DNA of 64,000 bases from Croceivirga thetidis. Lineage in GTDB: Bacteria; Bacteroidota; Bacteroidia; Flavobacteriales; Flavobacteriaceae. The stretch covers positions 1,208,280 to 1,272,279 of the forward strand of contig NZ_JAAWWL010000002.1 in the NCBI RefSeq assembly GCF_012272815.1, written 5' to 3'. The position numbers and the translations under genes are program-made. Of this stretch, positions 1-8,596 are shown one piece after another. Positions within the stretch are counted from its first letter, which is position 1; each line of letters opens with the position of its first letter. The notes under the pieces are model-generated. The model ran no database searches. It saw nothing but the letters and a program-made list of their open reading frames with translations, and was not told the origin of the DNA.

Positions 1-213
1 TTTTAGCCATGCACCAAAAGTCACTTGACCGCTAAATTGCTCAAGTCGCTGAAAAGCCTTGATAAAAGATTCTTGCAAAACATCTTCAGCATCATCTTGG
101 TTCTTTAAAAACCGCATAGCAACGCAGAACATACCATCACAATATTTACGGTAAAGCTGCATTTGCGCTTTACGATTGTTTGCCTTGCACAGTTCTATGA
201 GTTCCAGTTGCAA
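1..213 (-). CDS. ECF-type RNA polymerase sigma factor, N-terminal part
   Basis: The reading frame runs off the left edge of the window, so only about 71 N-terminal residues are visible. They contain the sigma-70 region 2 signature DDAEDVLQESFIKAFQRL, preceded by a typical opening (ELIELCKANNRKAQMQLYRKY). Region 2 binds the core polymerase clamp and melts the -10 element. No ATG lies between the upstream in-frame stop and the conserved segment; a TTG at 213 gives the expected N-terminus, and the first ATG would remove part of the conserved region. The regulator or anti-sigma gene that often follows lies outside the window. The class is clear; the particular ECF group cannot be told from this fragment. 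Confidence 0.85.
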   Translation of the reverse strand, partial: MQLELIELCKANNRKAQMQLYRKYCDGMFCVAMRFLKNQDDAEDVLQESFIKAFQRLEQFSGQVTFGAWLK

Positions 214-296
214 AATGGTTGGTTTGATGTTCTTGCTTTATAGACTGAAGTAAAATTCAGATGTGGCAAAATAGTTTGATTTTAACACTATTTAAC

Positions 297-326
297 AAAA
301 AACCCGTTTCGAATGGACAAAACGGG
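297..326 (-). terminator. Rho-independent terminator of the ohr/osmC gene
   Basis: Read on the minus strand, a perfect 7-bp stem (CCCGTTT / AAACGGG) with a 10-nt loop is followed at once by six T residues. It starts about 30 nt after the stop codon of the OsmC-family gene. Confidence 0.8.
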
Positions 327-355
327 CATTTGATAAATTCTGAATTCATAAAAAT

Positions 356-781
356 TCAGTCGTCTAGTAACAAATTCAAGTGTACGGTAATATTATCTCT
401 AGTTGCCTTACTGTAAGGACATATTTCATGAGCAGCGTTAATTAGTTCTTCTCCTTTTTGCTTATCTACAGTTGGTAAATAAGAATCCAAAATAGCTTCT
501 AGATAAAAACCATCCTCATCTTGATTAAAGGATATGGTAGCCGAAACACTAAAATCTCCTAAATCATTTACTCCTGATTCTTTTGCCACGTGTTGTAATG
601 CCCCTGCGAAACAGGTTGAATAAGCAGCTGCAAACAACTCTTCAGGATTGGTGGTTCCTTCTTTCTGCCCTTTTTCAGGTGACGGCATTCGGATATCAAA
701 ATCCAATGTTCCTGAATCACTTATCACATGTCCATTACGACCACCGGTATTTGTGGCGTTCGTTTCGAATATCATTTTCAT
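356..781 (-). CDS. ohr: Organic hydroperoxide resistance protein, Ohr/OsmC family
   Basis: Thiol peroxidase of 141 residues that would reduce organic hydroperoxides in the cytoplasm. The Ohr-specific pattern is present: N-terminal GGR (Arg15), NPEELFAAAYSTC with reactive Cys57, and HEICPYSKATR with resolving Cys121. Length and both cysteines fit Ohr rather than generic OsmC. Ohr enzymes are usually re-reduced through a lipoylated partner; none is encoded nearby. The gene stands alone, divergent from meaB, and ends in its own terminator. No OhrR-type repressor gene is visible, so its control is unknown. Confidence 0.92.
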   Translation of the reverse strand: MKMIFETNATNTGGRNGHVISDSGTLDFDIRMPSPEKGQKEGTTNPEELFAAAYSTCFAGALQHVAKESGVNDLGDFSVSATISFNQDEDGFYLEAILDSYLPTVDKQKGEELINAAHEICPYSKATRDNITVHLNLLLDD

Positions 782-895
782 AATTGTTCTATTTATAATC
801 CAAAAAAATAAGATTTACAATCGGATGACCACAGCTTAGCCTATTAAATTTATGTGAAACTTCATACATTCGATAAATCAGAAATCATCTGAATT

Positions 896-1930
896 TTGGC
901 AATAGAGAAAAATAGGGCAAGTCAAATTCAAAATATCAAATCGAAAAGAATCGAAAAAGTCTCGGTAGATGAATTATTTGATGGAATTTCTAAAGGCCAA
1001 TATCCTGAACTTGCAAAAGGGATTACCCTTATAGAAAGTACCAGACCGGAAGATTTCGAAATGGCTAATTTGTTACTCACAAAATGCCTATCAATTCAAA
1101 ATTCATCTTTGAGAATAGGTATAACGGGAGTACCAGGGGTGGGGAAGAGCACTTTTATAGAATCTTTCGGCTCTTACCTGACCAAGATGGGTAAAAAGGT
1201 TGCCGTATTGGCCGTTGACCCAACAAGTTCTATTAGCAAGGGAAGCATCTTAGGAGATAAAACAAGGATGGAGGCATTGGTAAAAGACCCAAATGCTTTT
1301 GTAAGACCTTCCCCTGCAGGAGACAGTCTTGGTGGAGTTTCTAGAAAAACACGGGAAAGTATTGTGCTTTGTGAAGCGGCCGGATTTGAAATTATTCTAA
1401 TTGAAACTGTCGGTGTCGGTCAAAGTGAAACCCTGGTGCACAGCATGGTCGATTTCTTTTTACTGCTTAAGCTTGCAGGAGCAGGAGATGAATTACAAGG
1501 AATCAAAAGGGGAATCATTGAAATGGCCGATGCAATAATTATTAACAAAGCAGATGGCGACAATGTTAAAAAGGCAAAACTTGCCAAAACAGAATTCGCA
1601 CGAGCCTTGCATTTATACCCTCCTAAAGAGAATGGATGGATTCCCACTGTTTTAATGGTTTCCTCAATAGAAAGTTCAGGTTTGAATGATGTATGGAGCC
1701 TGTTAAAGAAATTCTTTGAAGAATCTGAGGGTAATGGTCATTTGAGCAAAAACCGTTTCGAACAAAATAGAAAATGGTTTGAGCAAAATTTAGAAAATGA
1801 GCTCAAATTTCGGTTTTTTAAAAATCCTCACTTACAAAAGGACATAGCTGAAACCCTGCTAAAAATTGAAAAAAATGAGGTTTCTCCTTTTCATTCAGCA
1901 AAGCTTCTGGTCAAAAAATTTCTAAAATAA
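896..1930 (+). CDS. meaB: MeaB/ArgK-family G-protein chaperone of methylmalonyl-CoA mutase
   Basis: P-loop GTPase of about 344 residues that, by family knowledge, protects and reactivates adenosylcobalamin-dependent methylmalonyl-CoA mutase. The Walker A motif GVPGVGKST is at residues 78-86, followed by the family motifs DPTSSISKGSILGDKTRM, RPSPAGDSLGG, ETVGVGQSE (switch region) and NKADGDN (base recognition). The start is uncertain: an in-frame TGA sits at 890-892 and the only usual start before the conserved region is TTG at 896. The mutase genes are not in this window. The downstream glycosyltransferase begins 35 bp later and is probably functionally unrelated. Confidence 0.93.
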   Translation: MAIEKNRASQIQNIKSKRIEKVSVDELFDGISKGQYPELAKGITLIESTRPEDFEMANLLLTKCLSIQNSSLRIGITGVPGVGKSTFIESFGSYLTKMGKKVAVLAVDPTSSISKGSILGDKTRMEALVKDPNAFVRPSPAGDSLGGVSRKTRESIVLCEAAGFEIILIETVGVGQSETLVHSMVDFFLLLKLAGAGDELQGIKRGIIEMADAIIINKADGDNVKKAKLAKTEFARALHLYPPKENGWIPTVLMVSSIESSGLNDVWSLLKKFFEESEGNGHLSKNRFEQNRKWFEQNLENELKFRFFKNPHLQKDIAETLLKIEKNEVSPFHSAKLLVKKFLK

Positions 1931-1964
1931 AAGCCTAAATTTGCCCCGATTTTAAGTGTAACCT

Positions 1965-2927
1965 ATGCCTCCCGTTACTAATGCATTGCTTTCTGTTGTC
2001 GTGCCACTTTACAATGAAGAAGACAATGTAGTTCTACTGACTCAAAAAATTCATGAAAGCCTAGCTGAATATAATTATCAGATAGTCTATGTGGATGATT
2101 TCTCCACAGATGGGACACGTAAGGCGGTTACCCAAATGGAGGACGAAAAGGTTCATCTAATACAGCTCAAAAAAAATTATGGGCAAAGTTTGGCCTTGGC
2201 TGCAGGCATAGATTATGCGCAGGGCGAGTATATTATTACCATGGATGGTGACCTTCAGAACGATCCGTCTGATATACCGCAAATGTTGCAAATGGCCGAA
2301 GAAGGAGAATTTGATTTAATAACCGGTATTCGGCAAAAACGTAAAGACTCTCTTGTTAAAAAAATTCCTTCAAAAATTGCCAATTTTTTGGTCCGAAGAG
2401 TGACCAAATTAGATATCAAAGACAACGGTTGTGCATTAAAGGTATTCACAAAGGATATAGCTAAGGGACTTAATCTTTATGGTGAAATGCATCGTTTCAT
2501 AACTCTTTTAGCATATCTGGAAGGTGCCCAAATAAAACAAGTTCCTGTTAAGCATCATGCCAGACACGCCGGAAAATCTAAGTATGGTTTGGAAAGGGTA
2601 TTTAAGGTTGTTGCTGATATGATGTTACTTTTGTTCATTCGTAAATACTTTCAGCGTCCTATCCACTTGTTTGGAATTTTTGGGGTATTACTTATCATTT
2701 TGGGTGTTTTGGTCGAAGCCTACCTACTTATCGTAAAATTTGGTTTTGGTGAAGATATTGGTACCAGACCTCTATTGATTTTTGGTATGATGTTCATCTT
2801 AGGAGGAATACAACTTTTTACTATAGGAATAGTAATGGAACTGCTAATTCGCACCTATTACGAGTCCCAATCCAAAAGACCATATCGAATCAAGAAAATA
2901 ACCATAGGTGACGGAAAAGCAGCGTAA
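1965..2927 (+). CDS. Polyprenyl-phosphate glycosyltransferase, GT2 (ArnC/GtrB/DPM1-like)
   Basis: Membrane-anchored GT2 enzyme of 320 residues. The GT-A domain opens with VVVPLYNEEDNV, continues with VDDFSTDGT and has the metal-binding DGD at residues 94-96 followed by LQNDP, the hallmark of the DPM1/ArnC/GtrB branch. Two hydrophobic segments lie near residues 230-300, followed by a basic tail. Such enzymes load a sugar from a nucleotide donor onto undecaprenyl phosphate at the inner face of the inner membrane. Its end overlaps the start of the flippase-like gene by about 20 bp, so the two are probably cotranscribed. The sugar cannot be predicted. Confidence 0.88.
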   Translation: MPPVTNALLSVVVPLYNEEDNVVLLTQKIHESLAEYNYQIVYVDDFSTDGTRKAVTQMEDEKVHLIQLKKNYGQSLALAAGIDYAQGEYIITMDGDLQNDPSDIPQMLQMAEEGEFDLITGIRQKRKDSLVKKIPSKIANFLVRRVTKLDIKDNGCALKVFTKDIAKGLNLYGEMHRFITLLAYLEGAQIKQVPVKHHARHAGKSKYGLERVFKVVADMMLLLFIRKYFQRPIHLFGIFGVLLIILGVLVEAYLLIVKFGFGEDIGTRPLLIFGMMFILGGIQLFTIGIVMELLIRTYYESQSKRPYRIKKITIGDGKAA

Positions 2928-3777
2928 AAGGTTATCCTCGGTACTAAAAATCATTATAAGTGCCGCCCTCCTATATTTTATTTTCACAAAAATTGAATTT
3001 GGCGATGTTCTCGAAGTTTTGCAAAGTGCAAAACCCATGTGGTTATTTTTTGCAGTTTTGTTATTTGTGCTTTCTAAAATTTTAAACGCTTTTCGGCTAA
3101 ATCTCTATTTTAAGGCAATAGGAGTTAAACTCACCCAGCTAAGCAATTTGAAATTATATTTACTGGGAATGTTCTATAACCTTTTTCTTCCCGGAGGTAT
3201 TGGTGGAGATGCCTATAAAGGCTACTTAATTCAAAAGCAGTTCAAGGTTAAGACAAAAAGAGTCGTTGGTGTTCTATTGCTTGATAGGTTAAGTGGAATG
3301 CTACTGATTTTAATCTATGCATTAATCTTAGGATCAACTTTGGATTGGCAAGCTTTCAATGCTTACCGATGGTTTTTGCCAGCATTGGCACCCATTGGAG
3401 TAGGGATATTTTGGTGGATAAACAAAGCGTGGTTTACTTATGCACTAAAAGCTTTTTGGGGTTCGATAGGTTATTCTGCTGTATTGCAATTATTACAATT
3501 AGCTGCGGTTGGCTGCATAATGCAAGCCTTATCAGTTCTTGATAATGAATCAGCTTATTTATTTGTTTTTATGATTTCATCTATCGTCTCTGTAATTCCA
3601 ATGACAATTGGTGGATTTGGTAGTAGGGAGGTTACCTTTTTATATGGTTCGTTGTGGCTTGGACTAAATAAAGATATTTCAATAGCTCTTAGTCTTACCT
3701 TTTTTACTATAACTGCCTTGGTCTCACTATTCGGAATGGTTTACCATTTTAAAAAATTGAGACTGGAAACCTATTAG
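2908..3777 (+). CDS. Flippase-like integral membrane protein (UPF0104 / lysylphosphatidylglycerol synthase TM family)
   Basis: Polytopic protein of 289 residues with about eight hydrophobic segments and the family motif LFLPGGIGGDAYKGYLI (residues about 92-108), plus a later GGFGSREVTFLYG. This fold includes the membrane half of MprF and many glycan-linked proteins often called flippase-like; the transport role is inferred. It begins with GTG inside the end of the GT2 gene, which points to translational coupling. It ends 5 bp from the end of the convergent GT39 gene. Together they suggest handling of a lipid-linked sugar between membrane leaflets. Confidence 0.82.
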   Translation: MTEKQRKRLSSVLKIIISAALLYFIFTKIEFGDVLEVLQSAKPMWLFFAVLLFVLSKILNAFRLNLYFKAIGVKLTQLSNLKLYLLGMFYNLFLPGGIGGDAYKGYLIQKQFKVKTKRVVGVLLLDRLSGMLLILIYALILGSTLDWQAFNAYRWFLPALAPIGVGIFWWINKAWFTYALKAFWGSIGYSAVLQLLQLAAVGCIMQALSVLDNESAYLFVFMISSIVSVIPMTIGGFGSREVTFLYGSLWLGLNKDISIALSLTFFTITALVSLFGMVYHFKKLRLETY

Positions 3778-3782
3778 TACTC

Positions 3783-5441
3783 TTATTTCAAATGTATTAG
3801 GTACCGCTGACTTAATTGTCTACCCCTAGTATCCGGATTTAAAAATTTAAGGTTCAATCGAGTAATACGAAATTGATCCACCTCAAGTTGTTTGTCCCAA
3901 TCAAAACCGGCATCAGAAAACTTTTTAAGCTCATTTTCCTTTACATAAACCCATACATCTCGCATTTGCGAAAGTTCTGCCATTGAGCTGATTTTTACTG
4001 GTTTTCTATTGTAAAAATCCAGCCCCCAAGTATGATCTCCCATTACCTTGTAGATCTTATCAACTGGGATATTATTTTCTTTTACCTTTTTCGCCATTGT
4101 AGAGCCTGCCTGATAGACTAAAAGGTCAGGGTAAAACTGAATATTCATAACGGTGTTCAATAATAAGGAGCTACAGACAGAAAGCGTAATTACCCTTAGA
4201 TAAGCTGCTTCAGTTTTTAAGACAAAATAAACTATGGAAATAAGTAGGCCTATCAACAAAACGTATGCATACCATCTATAAAATTTAAAAACATAAAAGC
4301 ATACCAATACTGAAAAAATAAAAACGATTCCTAAAAGGAAATTCTGAACAACCAGTAATGCTTTTAACTCCTTTTTTTTAGCATGCGTGTAAAGCCGGTA
4401 TAAATAGGACGCCGTAAGAATTGAATACAAAGGCATCATGATATTCATATAATGGGGTAACTTAAATTGGGCGAAACTAATCAGTAAAAAAATCAGTGTG
4501 ATTCCCCCTAGTGTCAAAAATTCGAATCCATTACGGTACTTAAAACGCATTTTTATAAATGATTTCAATCTTAGCCAGTATGCAAATATTGCGATGACCG
4601 TCCAAGGCAAAAAGACCCATAAAAAAGTATGAAAGAAGAAGAAATAGTCACTACTGTTCTTTCCAACCCCTTCCCCACTCAAACGTTCAAAACTTTGTTC
4701 CCAGAGAATAAATAAAATTCCGCTTCGATTAGCACGACCACGAATTATCTTTTCAGGGTGAATATCAAACTGGAGGTAAAGGGCGTAAAACATTGGCAGT
4801 GTAGTCAAACCAAAAATCATGATTGCCAATAGTATACGCCAATTCAACAATCGTTTCCAATTACGGGTATATGCTAAATGACATAGTATGGATAAGCCAA
4901 TTACCACTAATGCAATTTGACCTTTAGTACAAAAAGCCAATCCTGCTCCGAATGCACCAAAAGCAATACTCTTAAGATTTCCGTATTTGACATATTTAGC
5001 CAACTGCCAAATTGAGAATATTGTAAACCCTGTTAAAACAGCATCGGTACGAACATCAATTGCAGATAATACGATTGTTTGACAAGTAAGAAAGATTAGT
5101 GCTGCCAAACGACCAGTATCTTTACCGTAAAGTAATTTACCTAACTTAAAACAACTAAAAGCTCCCAAAAACAGTGCTAGGATACCAGGTATACGATATG
5201 CCCAGTCGTAAATCCCAAAGACTTTGAATGAAATAGCGGCAAGCCAATAATGCATATGCGGCTTGTCTAAATAGTCGTTTGGTCCTTTAAAAAGATTTAT
5301 GAAGTCGTTCTCTTGAACCATTCGCATCGCCATTACAGCAAATTGAGCCGAATCGTTCTCAAAAAGTGTAACGAACATCCCTGCAAAGTAGACTAAGGCT
5401 ACTAAAGCTATAAGAAACCAGTATCTGGCGTTTGAAATCAT
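3783..5441 (-). CDS. ArnT-like glycosyltransferase, GT39 family
   Basis: Integral membrane enzyme of 552 residues. The first periplasmic loop carries Glu28 and Asp30 (FENDSAQFA), the likely catalytic or metal-binding acidic pair, and the family motif DKPHMHYWL follows. About a dozen hydrophobic segments come next, then a soluble C-terminal domain of about 100 residues. The family moves a sugar from a polyprenyl-phosphate carrier to lipid A, another lipid or a protein on the periplasmic side. The ATG at 5441 is chosen because it forms an ATGA overlap with the stop of the PAP2 gene. A GT2 that could make the donor is encoded convergently next door. Confidence 0.87.
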   Translation of the reverse strand: MISNARYWFLIALVALVYFAGMFVTLFENDSAQFAVMAMRMVQENDFINLFKGPNDYLDKPHMHYWLAAISFKVFGIYDWAYRIPGILALFLGAFSCFKLGKLLYGKDTGRLAALIFLTCQTIVLSAIDVRTDAVLTGFTIFSIWQLAKYVKYGNLKSIAFGAFGAGLAFCTKGQIALVVIGLSILCHLAYTRNWKRLLNWRILLAIMIFGLTTLPMFYALYLQFDIHPEKIIRGRANRSGILFILWEQSFERLSGEGVGKNSSDYFFFFHTFLWVFLPWTVIAIFAYWLRLKSFIKMRFKYRNGFEFLTLGGITLIFLLISFAQFKLPHYMNIMMPLYSILTASYLYRLYTHAKKKELKALLVVQNFLLGIVFIFSVLVCFYVFKFYRWYAYVLLIGLLISIVYFVLKTEAAYLRVITLSVCSSLLLNTVMNIQFYPDLLVYQAGSTMAKKVKENNIPVDKIYKVMGDHTWGLDFYNRKPVKISSMAELSQMRDVWVYVKENELKKFSDAGFDWDKQLEVDQFRITRLNLKFLNPDTRGRQLSQRYLIHLK

Positions 5442-6007
5442 CCCCCCAATTTCAAGACGACAAATATATACATCTTGGCAAATAACCAACCGAAAATAAT
5501 TCCTACAAAAATTCCGGTAAATACATCACCTGGATAATGCACACCAATATAAATTCTACTATAGCCAACAAGTAATGCCCAAAGTATCAATAGGGCTCCA
5601 TACCAACGAAGTTTGCTATAAAAGGTGGTAACGAAAAATGTTGCCAAGGCCATCGTGCTTGCAGCATGGGCAGAAAAATATCCAAATTTTCCTCCGCAGT
5701 ATGATTTGACCAATCGCATTTGTTCATAGATGACATCTTCATGACATGGTCTTGGTCGTTGCAAGCCAAATTTGAAAAAATTAGCCAATTGATCTGTACA
5801 AGTTATTAAGAGTGCAACCAAGACTAAAAGAATTCCAGTATTTTTCAAACCTACTGCCTTAATTGAGAAAACCAATAAAACCAAATACAAGGGAATTGAA
5901 CCCCATTTGTTTGTGATGAACATCCAAAAACCATCCCAACCTTCGGTTCCAAGACCATTAAGGTACAAGAACAGCTCTTGGTCAAGTTCAATTAGGTTTT
6001 CAATCAT
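5438..6007 (-). CDS. PAP2-family membrane phosphatase
   Basis: Small polytopic enzyme of 189 residues with the three acid-phosphatase motifs: KFGLQRPRP (79-87), SAH with His114, and SRIYIGVHYPGD with His157 and Asp161. Relatives dephosphorylate undecaprenyl diphosphate, phosphatidylglycerol phosphate or lipid A on the periplasmic face. Motif 2 reads YFSAHAAS instead of the more usual PSGH, a form common in Bacteroidota. It is translationally coupled to the GT39 gene by an ATGA overlap, so recycling of the polyprenyl carrier or dephosphorylation of a lipid acceptor is plausible. The exact substrate is unknown. Confidence 0.87.
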   Translation of the reverse strand: MIENLIELDQELFLYLNGLGTEGWDGFWMFITNKWGSIPLYLVLLVFSIKAVGLKNTGILLVLVALLITCTDQLANFFKFGLQRPRPCHEDVIYEQMRLVKSYCGGKFGYFSAHAASTMALATFFVTTFYSKLRWYGALLILWALLVGYSRIYIGVHYPGDVFTGIFVGIIFGWLFAKMYIFVVLKLGG

Positions 6008-6009
6008 TT

Positions 6010-6237
6010 TTAATCCTCATAACGCGAAACTTCGCGGTCATAAAAAGCAACAGCAGCTTCAATAAGACTTTCTGCTTCAGTTGATAGTTCTTGTTCATCT
6101 TCTTGAGAGAATTCTTCAAGCCATTCAACCTCGTCATCTTCTAAGTTTATTACAAATCTCGGGTATTCGGTATGCACAATGTAAATGCCATTAGGGTAAT
6201 CCGTATTATCACCTAGTAAAAATTTGGGCAGCTCCAT
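6010..6237 (-). CDS. Small acidic protein of unknown function
   Basis: A 75-residue, strongly acidic protein (LEDDEVEWLEEFSQEDEQEL in the middle) with no signal peptide or membrane segment. I do not recognise the family. The ATG at 6237 overlaps the MATE stop codon as TGATG, and the gene ends 2 bp before the PAP2 start, so it sits inside a tightly packed minus-strand operon MATE - this gene - PAP2 - GT39. That packing, rather than any motif, is the reason to trust it as a real gene. Confidence 0.7.
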   Translation of the reverse strand: MELPKFLLGDNTDYPNGIYIVHTEYPRFVINLEDDEVEWLEEFSQEDEQELSTEAESLIEAAVAFYDREVSRYED

Positions 6238-7610
6238 CAAGAATTTTTAATGATTAATTTTTTCGTCATTATGTCGAATCGAATATACAATAATACCGCA
6301 GATACCGTGAGACCAGATAAGAGACCAATCCAAATCCCCGTACTTTTCAATTCGGTATGTAAGCCTAAATAATATGATATCGGAAAACCAACCAGCCAAT
6401 AGGCAATAAAAGTAAGGGCCGTAGGTATTTTCACATCTTGAATGCCACGAAGGGCACCTAGAACAACTACTTGAATTCCATCTGAAATTTGAAAGAAAGC
6501 CGCCACCAACATTAATTTTGAGGCCAAAGTGATTACCTCTACATTATCTTTTTGATTTAAAAGGTCGTTTTCATCCAAATATAAAGTTGGCAACCAATCT
6601 CTAAAGAGCAAAAAGAATGAAGCGAAAGCGATTTCAATTACTAGGGTTAGAAAGAACACTGATTGCGCAATTCTTCTCAATTCTTTAAAATTTTGAAGCC
6701 CTTTTTGATTTCCTACTCTTACCAATGCCGCCACACTCAGTCCTATTCCGACCATATAGGTCATACTACTTAGGTTTAGTGCAATTTGATTGGCGGCTTG
6801 AGGGTTTTTACCAAGAACACCACTTAACCAGATAGCCCCAGTAAAGATGGCAACTTCAAAAAATACCTGCAGAGAGGATGGTAATCCAAGATTCAGTTGT
6901 TTTTTGAACATTTTGCCTTTAAGCGTTTTAAAATCGAAATTGGAAACAAACTCCTTGTACTCTTTTCGAATTCGTAAAGCAACAAAAAGAAAAATGAGCA
7001 TTACGAATCGAGAAACCAATGTTCCCACAGCCGCTCCGATTATTCCCATTTTAGGAAACCCAAATGACCCAAAAATGAGGAGGTAATTGATAATTACATT
7101 TAAAACATTTGCGATAATGGTAGCATACATTGGGAGCTTGGTCTGCGACATTCCTTCAGAAAATTGACGGAATGCTTGAAAAATCAACATGGGTATAATT
7201 GAAAATGCTACGAGATTTAAATAAGGAATGGCCAGTTCAACAACTTCTTCAGGTTGCTTTGCTAGGTATAATAATGGCTTACAAGCCAATATTAACAGAA
7301 ATAGACCAATGCCAAGAAGTGTGCATAACACCAAACCGTGTTTCAATACATGTTTTGCTTCGGGTTTGTTATTTGCCCCATCGGCCTCGGCAACAAGTGG
7401 AGTAATCGCTGTGGAAAATCCAATACCCACGTACATAAATGCAACAATCAGACTATTACCCAAAGAAACTGCGGCCAATTCTGCAGTACCTAACTGACCT
7501 ACCATTATATTATCGGCAAAGGCCACAAAAGTATGACCTAACATACCCAGTATCACTGGATAGGCAAGTTTTAAATTATAGACAAACTCTCTGGTGTAAT
7601 TATTGATAAT
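6237..7610 (-). CDS. MATE-family multidrug/Na+ antiporter (NorM-like)
   Basis: Twelve-helix exporter of about 457 residues; the start of the MATE fold is seen in VILGMLGHTFVAFADNIMVGQLG and both six-helix halves are present. The family exports cationic drugs or metabolites using Na+ or H+. The coding frame continues upstream of the GTG at 7556 through a conserved-looking N-terminus (NYTREFVYNLKLAYP) to a stop at 7623-7625, with no ATG, GTG or TTG in that extension. Translation would have to begin at ATT 7610 or ATC 7607, or at GTG 7556 with loss of part of helix 1. It heads the operon with the small acidic, PAP2 and GT39 genes. Confidence 0.85.
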   Translation of the reverse strand: MINNYTREFVYNLKLAYPVILGMLGHTFVAFADNIMVGQLGTAELAAVSLGNSLIVAFMYVGIGFSTAITPLVAEADGANNKPEAKHVLKHGLVLCTLLGIGLFLLILACKPLLYLAKQPEEVVELAIPYLNLVAFSIIPMLIFQAFRQFSEGMSQTKLPMYATIIANVLNVIINYLLIFGSFGFPKMGIIGAAVGTLVSRFVMLIFLFVALRIRKEYKEFVSNFDFKTLKGKMFKKQLNLGLPSSLQVFFEVAIFTGAIWLSGVLGKNPQAANQIALNLSSMTYMVGIGLSVAALVRVGNQKGLQNFKELRRIAQSVFFLTLVIEIAFASFFLLFRDWLPTLYLDENDLLNQKDNVEVITLASKLMLVAAFFQISDGIQVVVLGALRGIQDVKIPTALTFIAYWLVGFPISYYLGLHTELKSTGIWIGLLSGLTVSAVLLYIRFDIMTKKLIIKNS

Positions 7611-7663
7611 TCGATTGGATTTTTAAACGTTTAGTTTTTTACTCGAAGAAACAAAGACTACTT

Positions 7664-8449
7664 TCAATTCTTAGAATTTAATTGTTTGGCCTCTTCCCAA
7701 AAGACATCCATTTCTTTCAAGGACATATCCATTAGGGTCTTACCGAGTTCTTTTGACTTTTCTTCTAAATATTGAAATCTTTGAATGAATTTTTTGTTGG
7801 TGCGCTCTAGTGCATTTTCCGGATTAACTCCTAAGAACCTTGCATAATTGACCATCGAGAATAAAACATCACCAAACTCCGCTTCAATTTTATCTTGATT
7901 GGAAGCTTTTACTTCTTCTTGCAACTCCCCCATTTCTTCTTGAAGCTTTTCAAAAACTTGTTCTGGTTTTTCCCAATCAAATCCAACGCCTGCAACTTTT
8001 TCTTGCACACGATTTGCCTTTACTAAAGCAGGAAGACTATTGGGAACACCTTCTAGGACACTCTTTTTTCCTTCCTTGAGTTTTATGTTCTCCCAATTTC
8101 GCTTTACATCTTCTTCATCGCTGACCTCAACATCTCCATAGATATGTGGATGCCGGTTAATCAATTTTTCACAAATGCCATTGGCAACATCGGCGATATC
8201 AAAATCCTCGGTTTCAGAACCAATTTTCGAATAGAAAACAATATGTAACAACAAATCACCTAATTCCTTCTTAACCTCATCAAGATCATTTTCCAATATT
8301 GCATCCCCTAATTCATAGGTTTCTTCAATCGTTAAATGTCTAAGTGATTGCATTGTCTGCTTCCTATCCCACGGACATTGCTCCCTTAGCTCTTCCATAA
8401 TGGTTAGCAGACGATCAAAAGCAAGCAGTTGTTCTTTTCTGTCGTTCAT
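7664..8449 (-). CDS. mazG: Nucleoside triphosphate pyrophosphohydrolase MazG
   Basis: Protein of 261 residues with two MazG-type all-alpha NTP pyrophosphohydrolase domains. The first carries the ExxE-type motif in the EETYELGDAI region plus KKELGDLLLHIVF; the second carries EEMGELQEEV and EAEFGDVLFSMVNYARFLG. The length matches full two-domain MazG. It hydrolyses NTPs and dNTPs to monophosphates and pyrophosphate, cleaning the nucleotide pool and lowering ppGpp in starved E. coli. It lies about 50 bp upstream of the MATE operon on the same strand and may be cotranscribed with it. Confidence 0.95.
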   Translation of the reverse strand: MNDRKEQLLAFDRLLTIMEELREQCPWDRKQTMQSLRHLTIEETYELGDAILENDLDEVKKELGDLLLHIVFYSKIGSETEDFDIADVANGICEKLINRHPHIYGDVEVSDEEDVKRNWENIKLKEGKKSVLEGVPNSLPALVKANRVQEKVAGVGFDWEKPEQVFEKLQEEMGELQEEVKASNQDKIEAEFGDVLFSMVNYARFLGVNPENALERTNKKFIQRFQYLEEKSKELGKTLMDMSLKEMDVFWEEAKQLNSKN

Positions 8450-8596
8450 GTTTTCGATTAATCAGTTAAAACTACAAAGCCCGTCTTTAAAGCCTCCTGT
8501 ATAAGGAAAAAAGAATCCCAATGTTATTAACCAATAACTGACAATTGTCCTTTTTTTAGAAAGGGCTCCCCAATACCTTGCTCAAAATAAAAAGTC

